A stretch of DNA of 7,615 bases from Actinomycetes bacterium (GTDB lineage Bacteria; Actinomycetota; Coriobacteriia; Anaerosomatales; JAJZPX01): positions 1 to 7,615 of the forward strand of contig JAJZPX010000090.1 in assembly GCA_021811025.1 (NCBI GenBank). The letters run 5' to 3'. Position numbers and translations under genes: made by a program. Positions within the stretch are counted from its first letter, which is position 1; each line of letters opens with the position of its first letter. Shown one piece after another: positions 1-5,580 of this stretch. Under the pieces are notes generated by a model. The model had not been told where the DNA came from. It made no database searches and saw nothing but the letters and a program-made list of their open reading frames with translations.

Positions 1-447
1 CGGTCGCCTAAGCTTCCCCGCGCGCTCGTGTCCGCGCGCGGCCTCGTGGGCTTCCTCGTGCTGAACGGCCTCGGCGCGATCCTCTACGTCGGCTCGGCCG
101 ACCTGAGGCGAGTCGTCGTGGGCGCCCTCGCGTGGGGTCTCGTCATCGGCGCGCTGGAGCCGCTCCTGCGCACCCTGGTCCACCGCGACACGCCCGAGGA
201 GCTCGTCGGCCGCGTGATCGGGACGTCGGAGGTGCACCGGCGGATGGGCGAGCTCGTCCCGCTCGCCGTCGCCCCGGCGTTCGCGCTGCGCTTCGGCGTC
301 CAGGCGACGCTCATCGGCGGCGGCCTTCTCGGCGCGGCCATCGCGCTCGCGTCCCTCGGCGAGGCGGCGGCCATCGACCGCCTCCCGCACCGCGAAGTGC
401 CCGTCGAGGGTCTCGCGGCGTCCGAGGAGCCGCTCTCGTCCCGGTAG
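1..447 (+). CDS. MFS transporter, C-terminal part (5' end outside window)
   Basis: The frame is open from the first base of the window to TAG at 445-447, giving 148 residues of a larger protein. It looks like the last helices of a 12-helix major facilitator superfamily exporter, probably a multidrug or siderophore-type efflux pump. Hydrophobic segments lie at about residues 14-31, 37-52, 84-97 and 100-119 of the visible part. Between them is a cytoplasmic-looking loop, RTLVHRDTPEELVGRVIGTS, a form common in the second half of MFS exporters that resemble EntS. The tail after residue 120 is polar and rich in Glu. A GTG at 28 is only an internal valine, because the frame continues upstream without a stop. 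Substrate cannot be told. The family call rests on helix pattern and loop motif, not on a search. Confidence 0.72.
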   Translation, partial: RSPKLPRALVSARGLVGFLVLNGLGAILYVGSADLRRVVVGALAWGLVIGALEPLLRTLVHRDTPEELVGRVIGTSEVHRRMGELVPLAVAPAFALRFGVQATLIGGGLLGAAIALASLGEAAAIDRLPHREVPVEGLAASEEPLSSR

Positions 448-477
448 CCGCAGGCCAAGCACGCCGGCGCGGCGACG

Positions 478-1437
478 GTGACGGTCTCCACGGACATGAC
501 CGAGACGGCGGACGCCGCGATGGCCGCCGGTGCGATGCTGCGCGTCCGCATGGTCTCCGAGGCCACCGGCGGAGTCATCATTCCGCCCTCCGGCGGCGTC
601 TACCCGTACTTGAGCGACAACCTCTACTCCGTCGGAATCGGCACCGGATCTGCCGACGGCGCCGGATGGTACACCAGAACCGGCCTCCGTGCAGGCGGCG
701 GCTGGAGGCTCTTCACCTACGACGGCTCGAACGCGTTCATGGACTATCGCTACCACCTGCTGCCGAACGGCTCGATGATGGAGACGCTGCCGGCGGAAGC
801 CACCACTACTGTCACGCTCCTCGCCCGTCACGAGCCGGCGTACTACAAGGACGTGATTCGCAAGGCGGGAGCCGACCGCTACCTGACGGCGCTCGAGCTG
901 GCGAAGGAGGGCTTCGCGCCGTGGGGCAACACGGACCTGGTCGTGGCGTGCGGCGAGGACCGCTGCCTCGTCGACGCGCTGTCCGCGTCCGGCCTCGCGG
1001 GCGCCTGCGACGCACCGCTGCTGCTCGTGAAGTCGGGCTCGATCGCTCCCGCCGTCAAGGATGCGATCTCGGCGATGCCCGCCGGGCTGAGGGTGCACGT
1101 CGTCGGTGGGACGCCGTCGGTGTCCGCGGCGGTGGCGAGCGAGATCGCAGCCATCCCGTCCGTGGGCTCCGTCGACAGGTGCTTCGGACCGGACAGGTAC
1201 CAGACGGCCGCGCAGGCGGCGCGGTGGGTGCGCGCGAAGGTCGCGGTCAGCACGGCGCTCATAGCGAACGGCGAGCAGGCGAGCCACTTCTTCGACGCTC
1301 TGGCGCTCTCCCCGGTCGCCTTCGAGAAGGCGTTCCCGGTCCTCCTGACGAAGCAGGGCAGCGCGCCGGCCACGACGACTGCGGTCATGGCCGAGCTCGG
1401 CTTGACCGAGCGCTACCGACACGCCGTCCGTGTCTGA
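478..1437 (+). pseudogene. CWB2-repeat surface protein remnant, 5' portion (frameshifted)
   Basis: This 319-residue frame carries cell wall binding repeat 2 (CWB2, PF04122-like) units, which in Gram-positive surface proteins usually occur in threes and anchor the protein non-covalently to wall polymers. Residues 1-128 match nothing I recognise and look beta-rich. Repeat 1 spans about 131-233 (GADRYLTALELAKEGF, then LVDALSASGLAG, then VHVVGGTPSVS). Repeat 2 starts at CFGPDRYQTAAQAA (235) and breaks after LTERY (309-313), ending in an unrelated RHAVRV tail. The missing rest of the protein continues in the next frame (1430-1798). There is no signal peptide, which a secreted wall protein needs, and the GTG at 478 has no ribosome binding site. 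The frame is open back to the stop of the MFS gene at 447, so the 5' end is probably lost too. GTG 478 is only the first usable start codon. If the frameshift is a sequencing error, an intact triad would be restored, but the missing N-terminus would remain. Confidence 0.7.
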
Positions 1438-1798
1438 AGCAGCGCGCATCCAGCTCGGCGTCCCGCCGTCGAACCGCCTCTTCGGATCGAACCGCTATCA
1501 GACCGCGATCGCCATCGCCGGCAAGGCGCGCAGCGCGTCGTGGCTGACGGGATCGCCGACGATCTTCGGCATCGCGACCAGCCTGCCGGACGCGCTCGCG
1601 GCCGGGCCGATGCTCGGCGCCAAGGGCGGCCCGCTGCTCCTCTCCGCGCCCGGCGGCGCAACGATCCGCGCGGAGACCAGCGGCTATCTGACGAACCCCG
1701 CGTCGGTGCCCTCTCTCGGCTACGGGTTCGTATGCGGCGGGACCGACAAGGTCCCGGAGGCGGCGCGGCTCGGGCTGATGGGCACGCTGAACCCTTAG
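1430..1798 (+). pseudogene. CWB2-repeat surface protein remnant, 3' portion
   Basis: This +2 frame continues the broken gene. Read slightly upstream of the GTG, from about 1418, it gives DTPSVSEAARIQLGVPPSNR, which is the end of repeat 2 and parallels VVGGTPSVSAAVASEIAAIP of repeat 1. Repeat 3 follows at LFGSNRYQTAIAIAG (17-31), then SLPDALAAGPMLGAKGGPLLL (51-71) and YGFVCGGTDKVPEAA, all standard CWB2 landmarks. The product ends at TAG 1796-1798. The GTG at 1430 has no ribosome binding site and sits inside the coding sense of repeat 2, so it is unlikely to be a true start. I treat this as the downstream half of one inactivated gene. Three repeats at the C-terminal end is the usual number for such proteins, so the 3' end looks complete. 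Confidence 0.7.
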
Positions 1799-1831
1799 CG
1801 GACTACCGTTCACCGAAAGCACGCACGCAAT

Positions 1832-1863
1832 GGGGAGCCGGGTCTAGCGAGGCCCGGCTCCCC
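1832..1863 (+). terminator. Strong hairpin, likely transcription terminator
   Basis: A 13-bp inverted repeat (1832-1844 and 1851-1863) with a 6-base TAGCGA loop can form a very GC-rich stem with a single G-U pair. It starts 33 bases after the stop of the CWB2 remnant and is followed by a mixed T/C stretch rather than a clean T tract. It probably ends transcription coming from the MFS/CWB2 side and insulates the lipoprotein gene at 1902. Confidence 0.72.
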
Positions 1864-1866
1864 TCC

Positions 1867-1875
1867 TGCTACTAT
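1867..1875 (+). promoter_or_regulatory. Possible extended -10 promoter for the lipoprotein gene
   Basis: TGCTACTAT reads as an extended -10 element (TG, one base, TACTAT). It begins 35 bases before the ATG at 1902 and directly follows the terminator hairpin. There is no good -35 at the expected distance, which falls inside the hairpin stem. The ribosome binding site is the purine run AAGGGAGGGTGA just before the ATG. The call rests on position and motif only. Confidence 0.33.
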
Positions 1876-1901
1876 CTGGAAGGCCGGTCAAGGGAGGGTG
1901 A

Positions 1902-2774
1902 ATGCGTCGTCTCAGAATGCCTGCAACAATCCTCGTCCTGGCAATCGCACTCGCGGGCTGCGCCAAGGCCGACGCCGGCAGCATCGCGGCCAGACAGGAG
2001 ATCGCAGCCGGTGACAAGCTGCTCGCCTCGAAGGACTACGACGCGGCGCTGGACCGCTTCGCGAAGGCGGCGAACGAATGCACGTCGGGCCCCGTGCACG
2101 ACGAGGCGCTCGCCAAGGCGACGGCGGCGGTCACGAGCGAGGTCGACGGGAAGCCGCTGGCCGAGCAGGTCGCCGCGATGAAGGCGTTCCTCGGCCGAAT
2201 CCCCGACCCGATCCTCCCGCTGAGAGCGCACAACTGGCTCTCCGACAGGCTGCACGACGAGGCGCAGAGGGCGATAGCCGACGCGAAGACGTTCTCCGCC
2301 GGCAACCAGCGCCTGCTCGCCGCGACGGCCGGCACGACGGCGAAGAAGACGACGGCGAAGACGACGAGCGCCGCAAAGAAGACGGCCGCCGCCAAGTCCG
2401 CGTCCTCGAAGGCATCCACCGCGACCGCGTCGTTTGCCGCCACGCGTTCCGCGACCGCCACCGTCAGCGTCGCCGCCTCTCGCACGCCCGCGGCCGCGCC
2501 CGCCCCGCCCGCTCCCGCCTACGTCTTCCCGTCGTCCGCCGAGCTGCGCGAGATCGCCAAGACGCTGCCCGACCTCGGCCAGCCGCCCGCGATGGCGGAG
2601 CTGTACGCCAACCTGGCCGAGGTCAGGTCCGCGATGGACGCGGGTGCCAAGGTGCGCAAGGGCCTGCCGAAGGCGAAACCGATCGCTCGCGCGCAGTCGC
2701 GCCTGCTCGCGACCGCGCAGGCACGCCTCGTGAAGTCGCTGCAGAGCGTCGACCGCCTGCTCGCCTCCCTGTAG
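1902..2774 (+). CDS. Lipoprotein with TPR-like domain and Lys/Ala-rich linker (unrecognised family)
   Basis: The product is a 290-residue predicted exported lipoprotein. The N-terminus has Arg residues, a hydrophobic stretch and lipobox LAGC with Cys20 as the lipid site, so it should be anchored outside the cytoplasmic membrane. Residues 33-58 (with GDKLLASKDYDAALDRFAKA) look like one TPR-type helical hairpin, and helical sequence continues to about 140. Residues 143-206 are low complexity, first Lys/Ala/Thr-rich and then Ala/Pro-rich, and probably form a flexible linker, perhaps contacting the wall. Residues 213-290 form a second helical domain with DLGQPPAMAELY (224-235). The ATG at 1902 has a GGGAGG-type site 4-5 bases upstream. 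The protein resembles the one encoded at 5581-6345 in three collinear blocks but lacks its membrane helix. Two HHE genes follow after 65 bases. I do not recognise the family. A scaffold or protein-binding role is only an inference from the TPR-like segment. Confidence 0.85.
   Translation: MRRLRMPATILVLAIALAGCAKADAGSIAARQEIAAGDKLLASKDYDAALDRFAKAANECTSGPVHDEALAKATAAVTSEVDGKPLAEQVAAMKAFLGRIPDPILPLRAHNWLSDRLHDEAQRAIADAKTFSAGNQRLLAATAGTTAKKTTAKTTSAAKKTAAAKSASSKASTATASFAATRSATATVSVAASRTPAAAPAPPAPAYVFPSSAELREIAKTLPDLGQPPAMAELYANLAEVRSAMDAGAKVRKGLPKAKPIARAQSRLLATAQARLVKSLQSVDRLLASL
2334..2361 (+). repeat. 13-bp direct repeat in the Lys/Ala-rich linker
   Basis: ACGACGGCGAAGA occurs at 2334-2346 and again at 2349-2361, a 15-base (five-codon) period that encodes TTAKKTTAK-like sequence. 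This small in-frame tandem duplication sits inside the low-complexity linker of the lipoprotein, where length variation between strains would be expected. Confidence 0.6.
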
Positions 2775-2813
2775 CGCCTCGCGCGGCCGATCGCCGCCTA
2801 TTGGGTAGCTACT

Positions 2814-2823
2814 CTCGGCCGAG
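2814..2823. promoter_or_regulatory. Palindrome overlapping a weak -10 upstream of the HHE genes
   Basis: CTCGGCCGAG is a perfect 10-bp palindrome lying 17-26 bases upstream of the ATG at 2840. It overlaps a weak -10-like TACTCT (2810-2815) and precedes the GGAGG at 2831-2835. It could be a repressor half-site pair, but a 10-bp palindrome is not rare in DNA this GC-rich. No good -35 is visible, so the HHE genes may instead be read from the lipoprotein promoter. Confidence 0.25.
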
Positions 2824-2839
2824 TACCGAGGGAGGCGTC

Positions 2840-3286
2840 ATGGCCGACATCTACGACGACATCAGGCAGGACCACGAGGATATCCTGCGGATGCTCTACG
2901 AGCTCGCCGAGCGCGGCGGAGACCCGCAGAAGCTCTTCCCCGATATCTACAACCGCCTCTTCGCGCACCTCGGGGCTGAGCAGGACGTGCTGTACGAGGA
3001 GCTGCTGCTCGCGCAGCCCTCGCGAGAGCGGGCGCTCGAGGGGTTCGTCGAGCACCGCCTGATCTCGTCGCTTCTCGCCGAGCTGGCCCCCAGCAACCCG
3101 TACGACGAGCGGTGGCACGCCACGCTGGCCGTCCTGCGGACGACGCTGGACCGGCACGTGGCGGACGAGGAGGGACCGACGTTCGACCTCGCGAGGCGCG
3201 TGCTCTCCGACGAGCGCGCGGCGTCGCTCGGCGGCAGGTACGAGTCCGCCAGGGAGCGCCACCTCAAGCTCGCGACCGTGCGATAG
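2840..3286 (+). CDS. Hemerythrin-like HHE domain protein 1
   Basis: A 148-residue single-domain protein of the HHE cation-binding (bacterial hemerythrin-like) family, a four-helix bundle that usually carries a non-haem di-iron site. The ligand pattern is visible: His12 in RQDHED, His43 and Glu47 in HLGAEQ, His72 in VEHR, and His106 with Glu110/Glu111 in HVADEE. There is no signal peptide, so it should be cytoplasmic. Known relatives sense or handle oxygen, nitric oxide or iron; which applies here cannot be told. The ATG has GGAGG at 2831-2835, four bases upstream. It is followed after 15 bases by a second HHE gene of nearly equal length that shares its start DIY..R.DHE, a central LEGF.EH motif and the final His..Glu-Glu motif, so the two are tandem paralogues in one operon. 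Confidence 0.88.
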   Translation: MADIYDDIRQDHEDILRMLYELAERGGDPQKLFPDIYNRLFAHLGAEQDVLYEELLLAQPSRERALEGFVEHRLISSLLAELAPSNPYDERWHATLAVLRTTLDRHVADEEGPTFDLARRVLSDERAASLGGRYESARERHLKLATVR

Positions 3287-3301
3287 CGGAGGGAGACCGC
3301 G

Positions 3302-3757
3302 ATGGCACAGGACATCTACGGCGCCCTGCGCGCCGACCACGAGCGCGTCCGGGAGCTGCTCGACGCGGTGCTCGAAAGCCGCGAGGACATCGACCAGCGC
3401 TTCGCCGAGCTCCAGCTCGAGTACACCGCGCACGAGCGGGCCGAGGAGCGCGCCTTCTACGAGCCGCTGCTCAGGCCGACCGCGACGCGCGAGGCGGTGC
3501 TCGAAGGGTTCGCCGAGCACCACGAGAGCGACCTCGTGATGCGCGAGCTGGCGTCGGTGCCGAACGTGTACGAGGAGCACTGGCACGCGCAGGCGGAAAC
3601 GCTGAAGGAGATGGTCGAGCACCACATCGACGAAGAAGAGCGGGAGATATTCCCGGCGGCGCGCCAGGCGATGGACGAGGACTGGGCCGTGCAGGCGCGC
3701 GGCCGATTCGAGCAGGCGAAGACCAACCTGGCGAGGACCGGGCGATCGGTCCCCTAG
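3302..3757 (+). CDS. Hemerythrin-like HHE domain protein 2
   Basis: A 151-residue HHE-family protein and the tandem paralogue of the gene just upstream. Candidate di-iron ligands are His13 (RADHER), His44 and Glu48 (HERAEE), His73 or His74 (AEHHES) and His107 with Glu111/Glu112 (HHIDEEE). It is more acidic than its neighbour and has extra His residues at 74, 93, 95 and 108, so the metal site may differ. GGAGG at 3288-3292 lies nine bases before the ATG, and only 15 bases separate it from the upstream stop, consistent with one transcript. It is probably cytoplasmic, with a di-iron O2, NO or iron-related role inferred from the family. Its TAG shares the bases CTAG with the stop of the convergent dehydrogenase gene, leaving no room for a terminator between them. 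Confidence 0.88.
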   Translation: MAQDIYGALRADHERVRELLDAVLESREDIDQRFAELQLEYTAHERAEERAFYEPLLRPTATREAVLEGFAEHHESDLVMRELASVPNVYEEHWHAQAETLKEMVEHHIDEEEREIFPAARQAMDEDWAVQARGRFEQAKTNLARTGRSVP

Positions 3758-4632
3758 TCCTCGTAGAGCTTGTAGAGCGCCTGCGTGCCCGCGTCCTCGT
3801 AGCCCGTCTCGGCGAGCCGCTCGTACAGCTGCTCCGCGAGCACGAGCCCGGGGAGCTTCAGGCCCATCTCCCGCGCCGAGTCGATCGCGATCCGCATGTC
3901 CTTGATGAAGTGCTTCACGTAGAAGCCGGGCGCGAAATCGCCCGCGAGAACGCGCGGCGCGAGGTTGGAGAGCGACCAGCTCCCGGCCGCTCCCGCCGAG
4001 ATCGACTCCAGCACCCTTTCCGGATCGAGCCCGGCGTGCCGGGCGTACGCGAGGGACTCGCAAACGCCGAGCATGTTCGACGCGATCGCGATCTGGTTGC
4101 ACATCTTCGCGTGCTGGCCCGTGCCTGCCGGCCCCTGCAGCACGACGTTCGTGCCGAGGTTCCGCAGCACCGGCAGCACCGCCTCGAACTCCTCGGGGTC
4201 CGCCCCCACCATGATCGCGAGCTTGGCGTTCCGCGCCCCGACGTCGCCGCCGGAGACGGGCGCGTCGAGCGCGTGCACGCCCGCGTCGTGCGCCTCGCGC
4301 GCGAGCCTTCCGGCGAGCGCCGGCGACGAGGTCGTCATGTCGACGAGGTACGCGCCCTCCTTCGCCGCCGCCAGGAGACCGTGCGCGCCGAGGTACACCG
4401 CCTCGACGTCGGCCGGGTACCCCACCATCGTGATCGCCAGGTCGCACTGCGACGCCACGACCGCCGGCGTCTCGCCCCACCGCGCCCCTCGCGCGAGCAG
4501 CCCCTCGGCCGTTGCCGGCGTGCGGGTGTTGACGACGAGCGGGAAACCGGCGTCGAGCAGGTGGCCGGCCATCGGCCTCCCCATCACGCCGAGACCGACG
4601 AAGCCGAGCGTGGGGCGAGCGGGAAGCGCCAT
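3754..4632 (-). CDS. NAD(P)-dependent beta-hydroxyacid dehydrogenase (3-hydroxyisobutyrate dehydrogenase family)
   Basis: A 292-residue enzyme, the normal length for the beta-hydroxyacid dehydrogenase family (3-hydroxyisobutyrate dehydrogenase, tartronate semialdehyde reductase, succinic semialdehyde reductase). The Rossmann motif GFVGLGVMGRPMAGHLL begins at residue 10. Asn35 and Arg37 after the second strand (VVNTRT) suggest NADP(H), because NAD-preferring members usually have an acidic residue near here. The substrate loop DAPVSGGDVGA (123-133) and GTGQHAKMCNQ (170-180) with catalytic Lys176 are intact, followed by the helical C-terminal dimerisation domain. It likely interconverts a small beta-hydroxy acid and its semialdehyde in the cytoplasm; the exact substrate cannot be read from the sequence. 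The ATG has AAAGGA six bases upstream. No pathway partner is adjacent. A weak -10-like CATAAT lies on the minus strand at 4682-4677. Confidence 0.9.
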   Translation of the reverse strand: MALPARPTLGFVGLGVMGRPMAGHLLDAGFPLVVNTRTPATAEGLLARGARWGETPAVVASQCDLAITMVGYPADVEAVYLGAHGLLAAAKEGAYLVDMTTSSPALAGRLAREAHDAGVHALDAPVSGGDVGARNAKLAIMVGADPEEFEAVLPVLRNLGTNVVLQGPAGTGQHAKMCNQIAIASNMLGVCESLAYARHAGLDPERVLESISAGAAGSWSLSNLAPRVLAGDFAPGFYVKHFIKDMRIAIDSAREMGLKLPGLVLAEQLYERLAETGYEDAGTQALYKLYED

Positions 4633-4712
4633 GAAGCGTCCTTTCGAGGCCGGGATCGAACGGTGCGACGGCGTCCATTATGAGCGCAATCCCGCCGAGG
4701 CGCCGAGGCGCG

Positions 4713-5135
4713 TCACTCGCCGCCGTTGCCGCCGTTGCCGCCGGCGTCCGACCGGCGATGGTGCGTCACGCCGGGGGCTCCCGACGCGCGAGGCGCGGCT
4801 TGCTGCGAAGCGCCGCCGCTCCCGCCCTCCGAAACGGCGCTGTCGTCGTTGACGATTGGAGGCTTCGCGGGCGGCTTCGGCTTGGGCGGAGACGCCGGCT
4901 TGGGCGGCGGTGGAGGCTCCGTCGGCGACACGAGCGGCGGCTCGTCCTCGTCGGGCGGCATCGTCGTGGACGTGTCGACATGCTCGCCCGTCGGGTCCAC
5001 GCCGACGTTGTCCGCCACATCCTGTCCGGATGGAGGCGGCGCGAGGAGCTCGTTGAGGTCGTGGCCGCAACCGGTCGCAGCCAGCGTCGCCGCGAGCGCC
5101 GCGGCGAGCAGGCACCGCGTGATGTTCGCGCGCAT
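4713..5135 (-). CDS. Small proline-rich lipoprotein of unknown function
   Basis: The predicted product has 140 residues: a signal peptide with a basic start and an Ala/Leu core, then ATGC with Cys23 as the probable lipid site. Ala at -3 is less usual than Leu, so the lipobox is acceptable but not ideal. After the cysteine comes an acidic stretch (about 38-70), a Pro/Lys tract (74-93, PPPPPKPASPPKPKPPAKPP) that could span the cell wall, and a Gly/Ser/Ala tail ending GGNGGNGGE. No folded domain is evident. The ATG at 5135 has a purine run (GGAGGGGGGAG) upstream, which supports the start. It is divergent from the gene at 5282 and sits 80 bases upstream of the dehydrogenase on the same strand, so co-transcription is possible. 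The main doubt is that low-complexity frames can be spurious in GC-rich DNA; the signal peptide plus ribosome site argue it is real. Confidence 0.68.
   Translation of the reverse strand: MRANITRCLLAAALAATLAATGCGHDLNELLAPPPSGQDVADNVGVDPTGEHVDTSTTMPPDEDEPPLVSPTEPPPPPKPASPPKPKPPAKPPIVNDDSAVSEGGSGGASQQAAPRASGAPGVTHHRRSDAGGNGGNGGE
4719..4743 (-). repeat. 9-bp tandem repeat encoding a GGN tail
   Basis: On the plus strand GCCGCCGTT is repeated in tandem (4719-4727, 4728-4736) followed by a partial third copy to 4743. Read on the minus strand it encodes Gly-Gly-Asn units at the very C-terminus of the proline-rich lipoprotein. Being in frame and at the end, copy number could change by slippage without breaking the gene. 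Confidence 0.6.
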
Positions 5136-5153
5136 CTCACTCCCCCCTCCGAC

Positions 5154-5176
5154 CTTGAGTGTTCTACCCGCTCAAG
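5154..5176. promoter_or_regulatory. Inverted repeat in the divergent intergenic region
   Basis: CTTGAGTG (5154-5161) and CGCTCAAG (5169-5176) form an 8-bp inverted repeat with one G-U or mismatch and a 7-base spacer. It lies in the 146-base gap between the divergent genes at 5135 (minus) and 5282 (plus), 19 bases above the minus-strand start. A TTGACG on the minus strand (5185-5180) looks like a -35, but no well-spaced -10 follows; TAGAAC is only 13 bases away. The dyad may be an operator or a leader hairpin. The plus-strand side shows only a weak TATCAC at 5243. Confidence 0.3.
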
Positions 5177-5281
5177 CGCCGTCAATTCACCCCGCCGGCG
5201 AACTTCCGGGGAGTCCGTCGCGAGCCATCCCGGCCGTGCGGGTATCACTCGAAGCGACGCCGAGGAGAGCGGAGGTGCGGC

Positions 5282-5512
5282 ATGGATCGCGAAGGGCGCG
5301 GAGGAGCGCGGACGGAGATCCCGGTCGACCTGAGCAACGCGCTGTCGGAAGAGCCCAGCGCGCTCGAGGCGTGGGAGAAGATGTCGGCGAGGGAGCAGCA
5401 GGCGCACGTAAGCGACCTCGACGCGGCGCCCGATCCGCTCGCGCGCGAGCGCTGCGTCCGGGAGCTGGTGAACGAGCTCGCGGTGCAGATCGTGCGACCC
5501 GGAGAGCGGTAG
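5282..5512 (+). CDS. Small YdeI/OmpD-associated (OmdA)-like protein
   Basis: A 76-residue acidic soluble protein. I chose the ATG at 5282 because GGAGG (5271-5275) sits six bases before it; the frame is open further upstream but without a site. Residues 12-66 follow the pattern of the C-terminal helical segment in YdeI/OmpD-associated (OmdA) proteins: IPVDLSNALSEEPSALEAWE, then a helix MSAREQQAHVSDL, then a charged helix with ARERCVRELVNELA. In that family the corresponding text reads roughly as 'P.dl..aL...p.a...f..ls...r...v.wi..ak....R..R'. Here it stands alone, without the N-terminal part, and the usual Trp-Ile is replaced. Family members have been linked to stress or bacteriocin tolerance, but the mechanism is unclear. 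The gene is 68 bases upstream of the membrane-anchored protein at 5581 and probably in its operon. Family call is from pattern memory only. Confidence 0.62.
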   Translation: MDREGRGGARTEIPVDLSNALSEEPSALEAWEKMSAREQQAHVSDLDAAPDPLARERCVRELVNELAVQIVRPGER

Positions 5513-5580
5513 CGGGAGCAATTGCCGGACGCGGCGGTCCGTCGGCCGAGACGGGCGCGCCGGAAGAGGGGGAAGCGTTA

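Noticed and set aside
1405..1437. Programmed +1 frameshift in the CWB2 gene
   Set aside because: Shifting at this point still leaves the VVGG strand missing, and no slippery sequence or stimulatory structure was seen. A deletion explains it better.
132..1547. 471-residue plus-strand frame
   Set aside because: Out of frame with the MFS helices and CWB2 repeats; composition is Arg/Gly/Pro with no domain.
2078..2839. Upstream extension of the first HHE gene's frame
   Set aside because: The frame is open through the lipoprotein gene, but HHE homology starts at the ATG at 2840, which has its own GGAGG.
2798..4678. 626-residue open frame on the minus strand
   Set aside because: It runs antisense through both HHE genes and out of frame through the dehydrogenase, and is Arg/Gly-rich without motifs. 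It is a product of high GC.
3112..4683. 523-residue plus-strand frame
   Set aside because: Arg-rich shadow overlapping two genes with clear family motifs in other frames.
4719..4743. CRISPR-like or mobile-element repeat
   Set aside because: The units are 9 bases in direct tandem, without spacers, and in frame with the lipoprotein's GGN tail.
5526..5541. Hairpin between the OmdA-like gene and the 5581 gene
   Set aside because: The stem is only five base pairs with no T tract, common by chance in this composition.
4726..5580. Upstream extension of the 5581 gene's frame
   Set aside because: It overlaps the lipoprotein gene antisense and the OmdA-like gene out of frame; the GTG at 5581 has a good ribosome binding site followed by a membrane helix.
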